This document shows positions 49,656 to 60,209 of a stretch of 64,000 bases of DNA, piece by piece. The stretch lies in assembly GCF_000380025.1 (NCBI RefSeq), contig NZ_KB904185.1:1-64000 (forward strand), in the 5' to 3' direction. The DNA is from Streptococcus entericus DSM 14446 (GTDB lineage Bacteria > Bacillota > Bacilli > Lactobacillales > Streptococcaceae). A model generated the notes under the pieces. It was not told the DNA's origin and did no database searches. It saw only the letters and a program-made list of their open reading frames with translations. Each line of letters opens with the position of its first letter. The first letter of the stretch is position 1. Made by a program: the position numbers and the translations under genes.

Positions 49656-50876
49656 ATGACGATAACAAAAACAAGTAGTGATACTTATAGCTTAAAAGTG
49701 TATATCCCTGTTGAAGTTCGACCCAAGCTGGGAGTGAAAGGAAGTCATTTTGTTAAACGTTATAAAACTAGGAAGGAAGCTAAAGAAGCAGAATTAGATA
49801 TTTTAACTAAAATCAATCAAATAGAAAATGGTGGTAGTCCCTTTGTCTCAAAAGACGGTAGCATTCTATTTCGTGATTTTTATAACCAAGTGTGGTGGGG
49901 GGCTTACAAGGCAGGACAAACCACATCAACGAATAAGCCACCAACTCAGCCCACGATTGATAATACTGAGATTGTTTTTAGACTGCATATTTTACCCATG
50001 TTTGGAAACTTTTCTATTGATTTTCTAAACCAAAACAAACAGGTTGTCCTTAATCTTATGACAGCCAAAGCTGAAGAGTATGCAAATTTTAAGGTCATCC
50101 GTAGCTATGTCAATTCAATTTTTGACTGGGCTGAGGAGCTAGATTATATTGAAAATAACCGCATTTCCAAGACCATTAAACGTATCAAGTCAACAAAGAA
50201 GATTAAGCTCAAAGAGGCTAAACGTGACGAGGATTTGGCTCTATCTAGTGCTGAACTTCAGTCCTGGATTGAGGCCTTTGAAACTGACTTGGCAGCTGAT
50301 AAAATTGAGTTGAAAGACTTTGTTTTGTTTTTTACAACCTTGATTTTAACAGACAGAAAGTCCGAATCTTATGCGTTACAGTGGAAATATATTGATCTGG
50401 AAAATAACACGATCAATCTGCGTTATGCTCTTGATAAATACAAAAAATTAAAAGCCACGAAAGGCAACAAAAAAACACTTTTTCATATTCCGATGGTTTT
50501 GACTGATTTGTTGTCTAATTGGAAGACTGTTCAAAAAACTCAGTTAGCTCATTTTGGCATTATCCAAACACCTAACCAATTTGTTTTTACTTATATTGAT
50601 ACCAAGGGAAATGTCAATAGCCCACTGCACGCTGATTATCTCAACAATAAAATGAAGTCGGTTAGGAGGCGGCATCCACACCTAGTACATGCTACGCCAC
50701 ACAAACTACGCCATACGGGCGCAACACTTGCTAAACAAGCTGGAATGAGCTTAGAAGCCATTTCAGAGGCACTAACCCATAGTGATGTGCTGACAACCAA
50801 GATTTATGTGAACACGACTAACGTTGTTCCAATGACGGCTGGTCAGGTAGCCTATCAAAATCTTGGAAAGTTATAG
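49656..50876 (+). CDS. int: Tyrosine integrase of ICE-2 (rpsI-specific)
   Basis: The 406-residue protein is homologous to the ICE-1 integrase throughout. Catalytic residues are in LTDRKSESYALQW (Arg), HKLRH and TTKIYVNTT (nucleophile Tyr). I use the ATG behind AAAGGAG; the longer frame overlaps xis and lacks a ribosome site. It lies 118 bp from the rpsI stop codon and must have inserted ICE-2 at the end of that gene. Confidence 0.95.
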   Translation: MTITKTSSDTYSLKVYIPVEVRPKLGVKGSHFVKRYKTRKEAKEAELDILTKINQIENGGSPFVSKDGSILFRDFYNQVWWGAYKAGQTTSTNKPPTQPTIDNTEIVFRLHILPMFGNFSIDFLNQNKQVVLNLMTAKAEEYANFKVIRSYVNSIFDWAEELDYIENNRISKTIKRIKSTKKIKLKEAKRDEDLALSSAELQSWIEAFETDLAADKIELKDFVLFFTTLILTDRKSESYALQWKYIDLENNTINLRYALDKYKKLKATKGNKKTLFHIPMVLTDLLSNWKTVQKTQLAHFGIIQTPNQFVFTYIDTKGNVNSPLHADYLNNKMKSVRRRHPHLVHATPHKLRHTGATLAKQAGMSLEAISEALTHSDVLTTKIYVNTTNVVPMTAGQVAYQNLGKL

Positions 50877-50958
50877 GGCAAATTTAGGGCAAACTTTAGG
50901 GCAAACTTTAGGGCAAATTGGGTCCCGAAGCATACAAAAAAAGCACCCATAGGGCAAA
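50874..50958 (+). repeat. Arm-type binding sites of the ICE-2 integrase
   Basis: TAGGGCAAA begins at 50874, 50885, 50897, 50909 and 50950. The middle three have an exact 12-bp period. The first overlaps the int stop codon. Inverted copies at 24051-24114 mark the other end of the element. Confidence 0.75.
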
Positions 50959-50970
50959 CCCTTGAGTGCT
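50934..50970 (-). terminator. Terminator for rpsI supplied by ICE-2
   Basis: Read on the minus strand, AGCAC (from 50970) and GTGCT (to 50942) form the outer stem, with CAAGGG/CCC-type pairing inside, and a run of T residues follows. It stands 25 bp after the rpsI stop codon and within ICE-2, like the similar terminator at 23841 in ICE-1. Confidence 0.75.
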
Positions 50971-50994
50971 TGAAACGTTGATATAATGCGGATA

Positions 50995-51387
50995 TTAACG
51001 TTTTGAGAATTGTGATGCTTTCCGAGCTTTTTTGAGACCTGGTTTCTTACGTTCAACCTTACGAGCGTCACGTGTGAGCAAACCAGCACGTTTCAATGAA
51101 TCGCGGAAGTCTGGGTCAACTTGCAAGAGGGCGCGAGCGATACCGTGACGGATAGCGCCTGATTGACCTGCATAACCACCGCCAACAACGTTAACGAAAA
51201 CGTCGTATGAACCAGCAGTAGAGGTTACTGCAAATGGTTGGTTAATAACGAGACGCAAGTCTGCGTGTGGGATGTACTCTTCAACGTCTTTTTTATTGAC
51301 AGTGATTTTACCAGTACCTGGAACGAGGCGAACGCGTGCAACAGCGTTTTTACGACGGCCAGTACCTGCATATTGTGCTTGTGCCAT
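50995..51387 (-). CDS. rpsI: 30S ribosomal protein S9
   Basis: The 130-residue protein ends [12 protein letters not shown], the S9 C-terminus that reaches the ribosomal P site. The full gene follows rplM by 19 bp. The last codons are the integration target of both ICEs, and the coding sequence is restored by the element end, so the protein is unaffected. Confidence 0.98.
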   Translation of the reverse strand: MAQAQYAGTGRRKNAVARVRLVPGTGKITVNKKDVEEYIPHADLRLVINQPFAVTSTAGSYDVFVNVVGGGYAGQSGAIRHGIARALLQVDPDFRDSLKRAGLLTRDARKVERKKPGLKKARKASQFSKR

Positions 51388-51406
51388 AATGTGTTACTCC
51401 TTTCTC

Positions 51407-51853
51407 TTAGATCAATCCTGAAATGTCAAGAACTTCTGGTTGTTGAGCAGCGTGGTTGTGCTCGCTACCAACAAAGACTTTCAGTTTCATGCCTTGTGCA
51501 CGTCCAAGAGTGTTGTGTGGCAACATACCTTTCACTGATTTTTCAATCAGGCGCACAGCATTTTTAGAACGCAAATCACCAGCAGAGATAGCCTTCAAAC
51601 CACCTGGGTGAAGTGAGTGGGTGTAATAGATTTTGTCAGTTGCTTTTTTACCAGTCAATTTCACTTTTTCAGCATTGATAACGATAACAAAGTCACCAGT
51701 GTCTGTGTGTGGTGTGAAAGTTGGCTTGTTTTTGCCGCGAAGAATGCTAGCAACTACCGCTGAAAGGCGTCCAAGAGGTACATCAGTTGCGTCAACAACG
51801 TACCATTTGCGTTCAACTTGGCCTGGTTTAGCCATAAATGTTGTTTTGTTCAT
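51407..51853 (-). CDS. rplM: 50S ribosomal protein L13
   Basis: The 148-residue protein contains the L13 landmarks [15 protein letters not shown] and [12 protein letters not shown]. It is the first gene of the L13-S9 operon, behind GGAGACCCC and a ~105-nt leader. Confidence 0.98.
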   Translation of the reverse strand: MNKTTFMAKPGQVERKWYVVDATDVPLGRLSAVVASILRGKNKPTFTPHTDTGDFVIVINAEKVKLTGKKATDKIYYTHSLHPGGLKAISAGDLRSKNAVRLIEKSVKGMLPHNTLGRAQGMKLKVFVGSEHNHAAQQPEVLDISGLI

Positions 51854-51854
51854 G

Positions 51855-51960
51855 GGGTCTCCTATACGAATTCGTTTTTGTTTACAGATGATGGGTGTTC
51901 CGTCCCATCGAAGGTATTTGGAAGGTTCCGGGGCCTTTCAAATGGGGTAAACAATACCGT
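51855..51960 (-). promoter_or_regulatory. L13 leader (ribosomal-protein autoregulatory RNA)
   Basis: The ~105-nt leader of rplM folds into stems including GATGGG/CCCATC with an 8-nt loop and GGTATT/AATACC-type pairing. Firmicute L13 operons carry a known leader (Rfam L13_leader) of this size. The assignment rests on position and folding, not on a covariance search. Confidence 0.55.
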
Positions 51961-51965
51961 CTTAT

Positions 51966-51995
51966 ATCATACCAAAATAAACTGTTCTTCGTCAA
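51966..51995 (-). promoter_or_regulatory. Promoter of the rplM-rpsI operon
   Basis: TTGACG (51990-51995) and TATGAT (51966-51971, preceded by TTGG giving an extended -10) lie 18 bp apart on the minus strand. Confidence 0.65.
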
Positions 51996-52054
51996 GTCAT
52001 TTACCTGATTTTTTACAAAAAACACAGCAAAGGTTCCTGAGTCGAAGTTGCTCA

Positions 52055-52084
52055 TTGGTTTTTCGTGGATAAATACGGTATAAT
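52055..52084 (+). promoter_or_regulatory. birA promoter (transcript starts at or near the ATG)
   Basis: TTGGTT (52055-52060), 18-bp spacer and TATAAT (52079-52084). The ATG is only 6 nt after the -10 box and no ribosome site exists, so the mRNA should be leaderless. Confidence 0.65.
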
Positions 52085-52090
52085 AGCTCT

Positions 52091-53044
52091 ATGAAAACCT
52101 ACGAAATTATGTTTGAGGAACTGATTAAGACAACCGATTTTGTTCGCGGGCAAGATTTGGCTAATCGTTTAGGGCTGTCACGGACAGCTATTTGGAAAGC
52201 GATACAAGCATTGGAACACCAAGGCATCATCATCGAATCGGTTAAAAATAAAGGCTACCGTTGGTTGGCTGGTGACTTGTTATTACCGAGTCGTATCGCG
52301 CAAAATTCTGGATTAGCAGTTAACTATCAGCCTGTCAGCCAGTCAACACAGCTAGATGCTCGAATCGGCATTAGTCAAGGGTTGACTGCGCCTAGACTGT
52401 ACTTGGCTTCCCATCAAACAGCTGCAGTTGGTCGGTTTGGGCGTTCTTTTTTTACCAGTCCACAAGGCGGCATTTACATGTCCCTCCATCTCAAACCCAA
52501 CCTTAGGCATGCCCAGTTGCCGCCCTACACCATGATGGTGGCAGCCAGTATCGTCAAAACTATTGACAAGCTCTGTGGTAGGTCTTGTGGGATTAAGTGG
52601 GTCAATGATATTTATGTCGGGCAAAAAAAAATAGCTGGTGTGCTAACTGAAGCGATCACATCTGTCGAAACAGGACTGGTGACCGATGTGATTATTGGTC
52701 TTGGTTTAAATTTCCACATCACAGATTTCCCTAGCGAACTCAGAGACAAGGCCGGGACGCTTTTTACTGAGCAACCGCCACTTTTTCGTTACCAGCTTAT
52801 TACAGAGATTTTGAACATTTTCCTAAAGAGTGATGAGCAAGAGTTGGTCGCCTATTATAAGGAGAAGTCACTCGTTTTGGGACGTGAAATCGCCTTCTTT
52901 GAACAAGGGCAAGCTGTGACTGCGACAGCTATTGACCTCACTGATAAAGGAGAACTGGTGATACAGCTAGCTTCTGGCGAGACAGCCGTCCTACATGGCG
53001 GTGAGATTAGTCTCACTTCTTGGGAGGCAAAAGCAAGCGACTGA
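52091..53044 (+). CDS. birA: Biotin-[acetyl-CoA-carboxylase] ligase / biotin repressor
   Basis: The 317-residue protein has an N-terminal winged helix (about 18-60, GQDLANRLGLSRTAIWKAI), the ligase domain with VGRFGRSFFTSP as biotinyl-5'-AMP loop and CGIKWVNDIYV with the catalytic lysine, and a C-terminal SH3-like domain. It biotinylates carboxylases, and the HTH form represses biotin genes. The start codon lies 6 nt after a -10 box. Confidence 0.95.
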   Translation: MKTYEIMFEELIKTTDFVRGQDLANRLGLSRTAIWKAIQALEHQGIIIESVKNKGYRWLAGDLLLPSRIAQNSGLAVNYQPVSQSTQLDARIGISQGLTAPRLYLASHQTAAVGRFGRSFFTSPQGGIYMSLHLKPNLRHAQLPPYTMMVAASIVKTIDKLCGRSCGIKWVNDIYVGQKKIAGVLTEAITSVETGLVTDVIIGLGLNFHITDFPSELRDKAGTLFTEQPPLFRYQLITEILNIFLKSDEQELVAYYKEKSLVLGREIAFFEQGQAVTATAIDLTDKGELVIQLASGETAVLHGGEISLTSWEAKASD

Positions 53045-53198
53045 GGCGGTCAATCATATAAACACGAACCAGGTTGCGCCCTAGTAAAATTCCCCAGAAG
53101 AGAGTGAGCAAAAATTGCTCAGCTGATAGGGAAGCAGTAAAGAGAATGGTTTGAATGGCACATGTTAGTGCCATCATGACGAAATGACGAATTGGCAT
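53013..53198 (-). CDS. DUF3272-like small membrane protein
   Basis: The 61-residue protein has two hydrophobic helices (FVMMALTCAIQTILFTASL; FLLTLFWGILLGRNLV) and a basic end. Small streptococcal DUF3272 proteins of this form are found after birA. The ATG at 53198 lies 6 nt after TATAAT (53205-53210), an extended -10, and no ribosome site is present. An earlier in-frame start would be upstream of the promoter. It converges with birA and overlaps it by 32 bp. Confidence 0.7.
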   Translation of the reverse strand: MPIRHFVMMALTCAIQTILFTASLSAEQFLLTLFWGILLGRNLVRVYMIDRLSRLLLPPKK

Positions 53199-53315
53199 AA
53201 GCGTATTATACCATAACTTGACGAGTTTCAGTTGTTCAAAACTTAGCAACGTTGACCACCAGTTTGTCACTAATGACCTAGAAACAATCTAAAAGGATTA
53301 AACCCGAGGATATTC

Positions 53316-54683
53316 ATGATTACAAAAGAATTTGATACTATTGCAGCCATTTCAACGCCACTTGGTGAAGGAGCCATTGGCATTGTGCGTTTGTCTGGTA
53401 GCCAAGCCATCGCTATCGCTGACCAAGTTTTTAGAGGTACAGCCCTGAAAGCAGTAGCTAGTCATACCCTGACCTACGGTCATATTGTCGAAAGAGATGC
53501 CATCATTGATGAAGTGATGGTGGGGGTGATGAGAGCTCCTCGCACCTTTACCCGTGAAGATGTGGTTGAGATTAACACCCACGGCGGTCTGGCAGTGACC
53601 AATCAGATTTTACAACTACTGATTAAGCATGGGGCTAGATTAGCCGAACCTGGTGAATTTACCAAGCGAGCCTTTCTCAATGGGCGCATCGATCTGACCC
53701 AGGCCGAGGCCATCATGGATTTAATCCGTGCCAAGACCGACAAGGCCATGGCGGTGGCCGTCAGTCATTTAGAAGGGTCCCTCAGAGAACTGATTGACAG
53801 CACTCGTCAGGAGATTCTAGCCACTCTAGCTCAGGTTGAGGTTAATATCGACTACCCTGAGTACGACGACGTGGAAGAGATGACCACCGCTATGGTGCGT
53901 GAGAAAACGGCTGAATTTCAGGCTTTGTTAGAAAACTTGCTCAGAACAGCAAAACGAGGGAAAATTCTCAGAGAAGGCCTAGCTACAGCCATTATTGGGC
54001 GCCCCAACGTTGGTAAATCCAGTCTCTTAAACAACCTTCTACGTGAAGACAAGGCCATTGTCACCGATATCGCAGGAACAACGCGGGATGTCATTGAGGA
54101 GTATGTCAATATCAAAGGCGTCCCATTGAAGTTGATTGACACGGCAGGCATTCGTGAGACGGATGATGTCGTGGAACAAATTGGGGTTGAGCGTTCCAAA
54201 AAAGCCTTAGCTGAGGCTGATTTGGTACTTCTTGTCCTTAATAGCAGTGAGCCTCTCACTGATCAAGATAGGCAGTTATTAGCACTCAGTCAGACCAATA
54301 ATCGCATCATTCTGCTCAACAAGACCGATTTGCCAGAGCAGATTGAGCGCAAAGAACTCCCAGATGATGTGATTGACATTTCGGTATTAGAAAACCGCAA
54401 CATTGATCAAATTGAAGACCGTATTAACCAACTCTTTTTTGATAAAGCAGGGTTAGTAGAAAAAGATGCGACTTATTTGTCAAATGCCCGCCATATTTCC
54501 TTGATTGAAAAAGCCTTGGACAGCTTGCGTGCGGTCAATGAAGGACTTGAGATGGGTATGCCAGTTGACCTCTTGCAAGTTGATTTGACCCGTTGCTGGG
54601 AAATCTTGGGAGAGATCACTGGCGACGCTGCGCCAGATGAGCTCATTACCCAGCTCTTTAGCCAGTTCTGCTTAGGCAAATAA
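53316..54683 (+). CDS. mnmE: tRNA uridine-5-carboxymethylaminomethyl GTPase MnmE
   Basis: The 455-residue protein has an N-terminal tetrahydrofolate-binding domain ([20 protein letters not shown]), a helical domain, an inserted G domain with [12 protein letters not shown] (about 229) and TAGTTRD, and the C-terminal FCLGK essential in MnmE. With MnmG it modifies wobble uridine of tRNAs. Confidence 0.97.
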   Translation: MITKEFDTIAAISTPLGEGAIGIVRLSGSQAIAIADQVFRGTALKAVASHTLTYGHIVERDAIIDEVMVGVMRAPRTFTREDVVEINTHGGLAVTNQILQLLIKHGARLAEPGEFTKRAFLNGRIDLTQAEAIMDLIRAKTDKAMAVAVSHLEGSLRELIDSTRQEILATLAQVEVNIDYPEYDDVEEMTTAMVREKTAEFQALLENLLRTAKRGKILREGLATAIIGRPNVGKSSLLNNLLREDKAIVTDIAGTTRDVIEEYVNIKGVPLKLIDTAGIRETDDVVEQIGVERSKKALAEADLVLLVLNSSEPLTDQDRQLLALSQTNNRIILLNKTDLPEQIERKELPDDVIDISVLENRNIDQIEDRINQLFFDKAGLVEKDATYLSNARHISLIEKALDSLRAVNEGLEMGMPVDLLQVDLTRCWEILGEITGDAAPDELITQLFSQFCLGK

Positions 54684-54959
54684 CCCACGGACCGATTGAA
54701 CAGCCTTTGTACAATAGACTTTTTAAATGTGTCATAACATTCTTTTGTATCTAGATGTCATCCCTAACCCCAAAAAAACATTACAGATAAAGATAAGTCG
54801 ATTAGACATACAAGGGTCATTAGAGATAGAGAATATATCGTAAAAAAGGTCTCTAAACAATGATTTTCCTGCTTGTTACCCAGCGAGATAAACGGCTTTC
54901 TCTTGAAAAATTTTTCTAAAATGTTATAATAGTAGGGTTAATAGAAAAGGAGACTAAAA
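54684..54959. other. Intergenic region before yajC
   Basis: The 276 bp hold no gene. A promoter, TTGAAA (54903-54908) with TATAAT (54925-54930, 16-bp spacer), lies 30 bp before yajC. No clear terminator for mnmE is seen. Confidence 0.55.
54903..54930 (+). promoter_or_regulatory. yajC promoter
   Basis: TTGAAA and TATAAT with a 16-bp spacer; AAAAGGAG precedes the start codon. Confidence 0.65.
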
Positions 54960-55283
54960 ATGAACCCAATAACTTTAGTAATTTTGATGACTATTTTTTT
55001 AGGTTTTAGCTTTTTTATGCAGTACAGACAGCGCAAACAAATGCAAGAGCGCTATGAGCAACTTAAAAAATTGTCAAAAGGTGATCAGGTAATTACCATT
55101 GGGGGGCTGTATGCAACCATTGACCATGTTGAACCAGAACAAGGCAAGGTTGTTTTAGATGCTGACGGTATCTTTCTGACCTATGAGTTGATCGCCATTA
55201 AACATGTTGTTAAAGCTCAATTAGCTGATGGGAGCATTGAAACAACAGAAACAGCAGAGACTGCTGTCGAACATCAAGAGTAG
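54960..55283 (+). CDS. yajC: YajC, SecDF-associated preprotein translocase subunit
   Basis: The 107-residue protein has one N-terminal membrane helix (about 3-20) followed by QYRQRKQMQERYEQL and LSKGDQVITIGGLYATI, typical YajC. The tail is acidic. It is followed by a terminator at 55291, so it is a separate unit from uppS. Confidence 0.92.
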   Translation: MNPITLVILMTIFLGFSFFMQYRQRKQMQERYEQLKKLSKGDQVITIGGLYATIDHVEPEQGKVVLDADGIFLTYELIAIKHVVKAQLADGSIETTETAETAVEHQE

Positions 55284-55290
55284 CAAAAGG

Positions 55291-55324
55291 AACTTTCTAG
55301 ATTAGTCAGCTAGAAAGTTTTTGT
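55291..55324 (+). terminator. yajC terminator
   Basis: AACTTTCTAG (55291-55300) pairs with CTAGAAAGTT (55310-55319), and T residues follow. Confidence 0.85.
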
Positions 55325-55397
55325 TTGAGTACAGAGTTATCACAAATGGCTTTTTTTATGGTAAAATGGTCTTATCATACACTAAAATAGGAAACAT

Positions 55398-56147
55398 ATG
55401 CTTAATTTATTCAACAAAGAGGAAAAACTCGCTGATTTAAAGGTTCCTCATCACATTGGGGTGATTATGGATGGCAATGGCCGCTGGGCTAAAAAGCGGC
55501 TTCAGCCTCGAGTCATGGGACACAAGGCAGGTATGGATGCCCTCCAAGCGGTCACCATTGCTGCCTCCAAACTCGGTGTCAACGTGTTGACGGTCTATGC
55601 ATTCTCAACAGAAAATTGGTCTCGTCCAGAAGATGAGGTTCGTTTTATCATGAAATTACCGGTGGAGTTTTTTGATAAATACGTGCCCGAGCTAAATCGA
55701 AATAACGTCCGTGTTCAAATTATGGGAGAAACGAATCGCCTACCAAAGGATACTTTAGAAGCTATGGAACGTGCAATCGCTCAAACATCTGAAAATACAG
55801 GACTGATTTTAAATTTTGCGCTTAATTACGGTGGACGTGCCGAATTAACCTTAGCCATGCAAGCAATCGCCGAACAGGTTAAAACAGGACAATTAGAACC
55901 TCGTGACATCACCGAAACCATCATCAGCCAGCACTTGATGACCGCTAGTTTACCGACGGACTATAGGGACCCAGATTTGATTATCAGAACCAGTGGCGAA
56001 GAGCGGTTGAGTAATTTCTTGCCTTGGCAAGCGGCTTATAGTGAATTCTATTTTACCGAGGTGCTTTGGCCTGATTTTAAGGAAGCTGAACTGGAACAAG
56101 CGATTAGAGATTATAGTAGTCGTCATCGTCGCTTTGGCGGTATCTAA
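55398..56147 (+). CDS. uppS: Undecaprenyl diphosphate synthase
   Basis: The 249-residue protein has HIGVIMDGNGRWAK with catalytic Asp25 and DLIIRTSGEERLSNFLPW near the C-terminus, the cis-prenyltransferase signature. It makes the C55 carrier lipid for wall and polymer synthesis. It is 6 bp from cdsA. Confidence 0.97.
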   Translation: MLNLFNKEEKLADLKVPHHIGVIMDGNGRWAKKRLQPRVMGHKAGMDALQAVTIAASKLGVNVLTVYAFSTENWSRPEDEVRFIMKLPVEFFDKYVPELNRNNVRVQIMGETNRLPKDTLEAMERAIAQTSENTGLILNFALNYGGRAELTLAMQAIAEQVKTGQLEPRDITETIISQHLMTASLPTDYRDPDLIIRTSGEERLSNFLPWQAAYSEFYFTEVLWPDFKEAELEQAIRDYSSRHRRFGGI

Positions 56148-56153
56148 AGGAGG

Positions 56154-56951
56154 ATGCGTATGCAACAACGTGTGATTTATGGAGCGATAGCAGCAGCAAT
56201 TTTTTTACCGATTTTGATTTTAGGAGGTCTACCATTGCACCTCCTCTTGGGAGGGCTAGCCATGCTTGCTGTCGCAGAGCTCTTCAAGATGAAAGGATTA
56301 GAGCCTTTTTCATTCGAAGGTGCTCTAGCTATGTTGGGGGCTTTTGTGCTAACCGTTCCATTGGGACATTATTTCAGTGCCTTACCGTTGCAAGCTAATG
56401 TTTCAGCTTTTACAGTCATCGCTTTTATCATCTTAGCTGGTATGGTCTTCACTTTTCCTAACTATCGCTTCGAGGATGCGGCATTTGCGATAGCTGCTAG
56501 TTTTTATATGGGTATTGGTTTTCACCATCTGGTGCTTGCCCGCTTGGCAGGGATTGAACATGTTCTGTTTGTGCTCTTTATCATTTGGGCAACAGATATT
56601 GGGGCGTATATGATTGGCAGTCGATTTGGCAAGCGACGCTTGGCACCTCAGATTTCACCGAACAAGAGTATCGAAGGCTTTTTAGGCGGTATCTTGTCTG
56701 CTATGCTTATTGCCGCCATCTTTATCCTCATTAGAAAAACAGTAACGCCTTATTCTTTGCTAGGAACACTTCCTCTCATCGCACTATTTAGCGCCGTTGC
56801 ACAGTTCGGGGATTTGGTAGAAAGTGCCATCAAACGCCACTATGGGGTAAAGGACTCTGGTAAGCTGATTCCAGGGCACGGCGGCGTATTTGATCGTTTT
56901 GATAGTGTCATTTTTGTCTTACCCTTGATGCACTTCTTTGGCTTATTTTAA
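56154..56951 (+). CDS. cdsA: Phosphatidate cytidylyltransferase
   Basis: The 265-residue membrane protein has about eight helices and the CDP-diglyceride synthetase signature near the end (SAIKRHYGVKDSGKLIPGHG and FDRFDS). It makes CDP-diacylglycerol for phospholipids. Confidence 0.95.
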   Translation: MRMQQRVIYGAIAAAIFLPILILGGLPLHLLLGGLAMLAVAELFKMKGLEPFSFEGALAMLGAFVLTVPLGHYFSALPLQANVSAFTVIAFIILAGMVFTFPNYRFEDAAFAIAASFYMGIGFHHLVLARLAGIEHVLFVLFIIWATDIGAYMIGSRFGKRRLAPQISPNKSIEGFLGGILSAMLIAAIFILIRKTVTPYSLLGTLPLIALFSAVAQFGDLVESAIKRHYGVKDSGKLIPGHGGVFDRFDSVIFVLPLMHFFGLF

Positions 56952-56969
56952 CTTAGAAAAGAGGCGATT

Positions 56970-58217
56970 ATGCAAGGTCTAATAACCTTTATTGCTATTT
57001 TTGGTATTTTAGTGATTATCCATGAGTTCGGACACTTTTACTTTGCCAAACGTGCTGGCATCCTTGTCCGTGAATTTGCGGTTGGCATGGGCCCTAAGAT
57101 TTTCTCTCATACAGCGGCTGATGGCACATTATATACTCTGCGTCTGTTGCCATTAGGCGGTTATGTCCGTATGGCTGGCTGGGGGGAAGATAAGACAGAG
57201 ATTAGAACTGGACACTCTGCTAGCCTATCTTTCAATGAAAAAGGTCTAGTTAGTCGGATCAATTTGTCTGACCGTGTGGTTGATCAAACAGCTCTTCCGA
57301 TTGCCATCACCAGTTATGACCTTGAAGACAGTCTCGAAGTGATGGGATTAGTTGCCGGTGAATCTAAGAGCTATGCTGTTGACCAAAACGCGACCATCAT
57401 CGAAGAAGATGGCACTGAGGTGCGGATAGCGCCACTCGACGTCCAATATCAGAACGCCAGTGTCTGGGGACGCTTGATGACTAACTTTGCTGGTCCTATG
57501 AACAACTTTATCTTAGGTATAGTTGTCTTTACCTTGATTGCTTTTTTACAAGGTGGCGTCAGAGATTATACGTCAAATACCTTTCTAGTAGCGGACAATG
57601 GTCCCTTGTCGCAAGCAGGTTTGTCTGGTCAGGTTACAATTTACCAAATCAATCATCAGCCTGTGACGGATTGGGAAAGCCTGAGTCAAGCGGTACAGGC
57701 AGGCGGCTCCACCATGGTTCTGGAATTATCAGATGGAGATGGAACCAGCAAAAAAGAAGTAACTATCACGCCGAAACAAGAAGATGACCGCTACCTCATT
57801 GGGGTATCCCCTGACCTCAAAACAGGGTTTTGGGATAAGCTAAAAGGTGGATTTGCCATGGCTTGGGAGAGTGCCTTCGCTATTGCAACAGCGCTAAAAA
57901 ATCTCATTTTGAAACCTGATGTGACAAAACTCGGTGGACCAATAGCCATTTACCAAATGAGCAGTTCAGCTGCCAAAGAAGGTCTGCTTTCTGTGTTGAC
58001 GCTGATGGCTATGCTGTCTATGAATTTAGGTATTTTCAACCTCTTGCCTATCCCTGCCCTTGACGGCGGGAAAATCTTGCTTAACATCATTGAAGCCATT
58101 CGTAAGAAGCCTCTCAAACAAGAAACAGAAGGCTACATTACTCTGGCAGGGGTCGCACTGATGCTCCTGCTAACCATTGCGGTCACCTGGAACGATATTG
58201 TCCGCACTTTTTTCTAA
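56970..58217 (+). CDS. rseP: Site-2 intramembrane protease RseP/Eep
   Basis: The 415-residue protein has the zinc motif HEFGH (residues 18-22) in the first helix, a PDZ domain (about 200-275) and [11 protein letters not shown] near the C-terminus. In streptococci and enterococci (Eep) it trims signal-peptide remnants, including peptide pheromones. Confidence 0.95.
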   Translation: MQGLITFIAIFGILVIIHEFGHFYFAKRAGILVREFAVGMGPKIFSHTAADGTLYTLRLLPLGGYVRMAGWGEDKTEIRTGHSASLSFNEKGLVSRINLSDRVVDQTALPIAITSYDLEDSLEVMGLVAGESKSYAVDQNATIIEEDGTEVRIAPLDVQYQNASVWGRLMTNFAGPMNNFILGIVVFTLIAFLQGGVRDYTSNTFLVADNGPLSQAGLSGQVTIYQINHQPVTDWESLSQAVQAGGSTMVLELSDGDGTSKKEVTITPKQEDDRYLIGVSPDLKTGFWDKLKGGFAMAWESAFAIATALKNLILKPDVTKLGGPIAIYQMSSSAAKEGLLSVLTLMAMLSMNLGIFNLLPIPALDGGKILLNIIEAIRKKPLKQETEGYITLAGVALMLLLTIAVTWNDIVRTFF

Positions 58218-58228
58218 GAAAGGAATAA

Positions 58229-60088
<1,860 letters not shown>

Positions 60089-60100
60089 TTAAGACACAAA

Positions 60101-60144
60101 AAACCTACCCCACTAGTTGAAAAGCTAGCGAGGGTAGGTTTTTA
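60101..60144. terminator. Bidirectional terminator after proS
   Basis: AAACCTACCC (60101-60110) pairs with GGGTAGGTTT (60132-60141), with an inner CTAG stem, flanked by A and T runs on both sides. Confidence 0.88.
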
Positions 60145-60162
60145 CTTTAAGTCAAATCAGCT

Positions 60163-60201
60163 CTAAAGCTCACCAGCTAATAAACAAGAACTGAGCTTTA
60201 G
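60163..60201 (-). terminator. Inverted repeat, probable pflA terminator
   Basis: CTAAAGCTCA (60163-60172) is the reverse complement of TGAGCTTTAG (60192-60201). It lies just beyond the pflA stop codon. Confidence 0.6.
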
Positions 60202-60209
60202 TGAGAACT

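Larger units (their letters stand above)
23949..50994. mobile_element. ICE-2, complete rpsI-integrated conjugative element (~27 kb)
   Basis: The element is bounded on the left by the rpsI relic (23898-23948) and on the right by the stop codon of the intact rpsI (50995). It carries regulator, conjugation, cargo and recombination modules. Copies of the sequence TAGGGCAAA occur near both ends (24051-24114 inverted pair; 50874-50958, five copies), as expected for arm-binding sites of its integrase. Every core conjugation gene has a homologue in ICE-1 in the same order, so the two are related but diverged elements. It looks intact, since I see no disrupted core gene. Confidence 0.88.

Noticed and set aside
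50874..50958. CRISPR-like short regular repeats
   Set aside because: The 12-bp period leaves no room for spacers, there are no cas genes, and the matching copies at the other element end indicate integrase arm sites.
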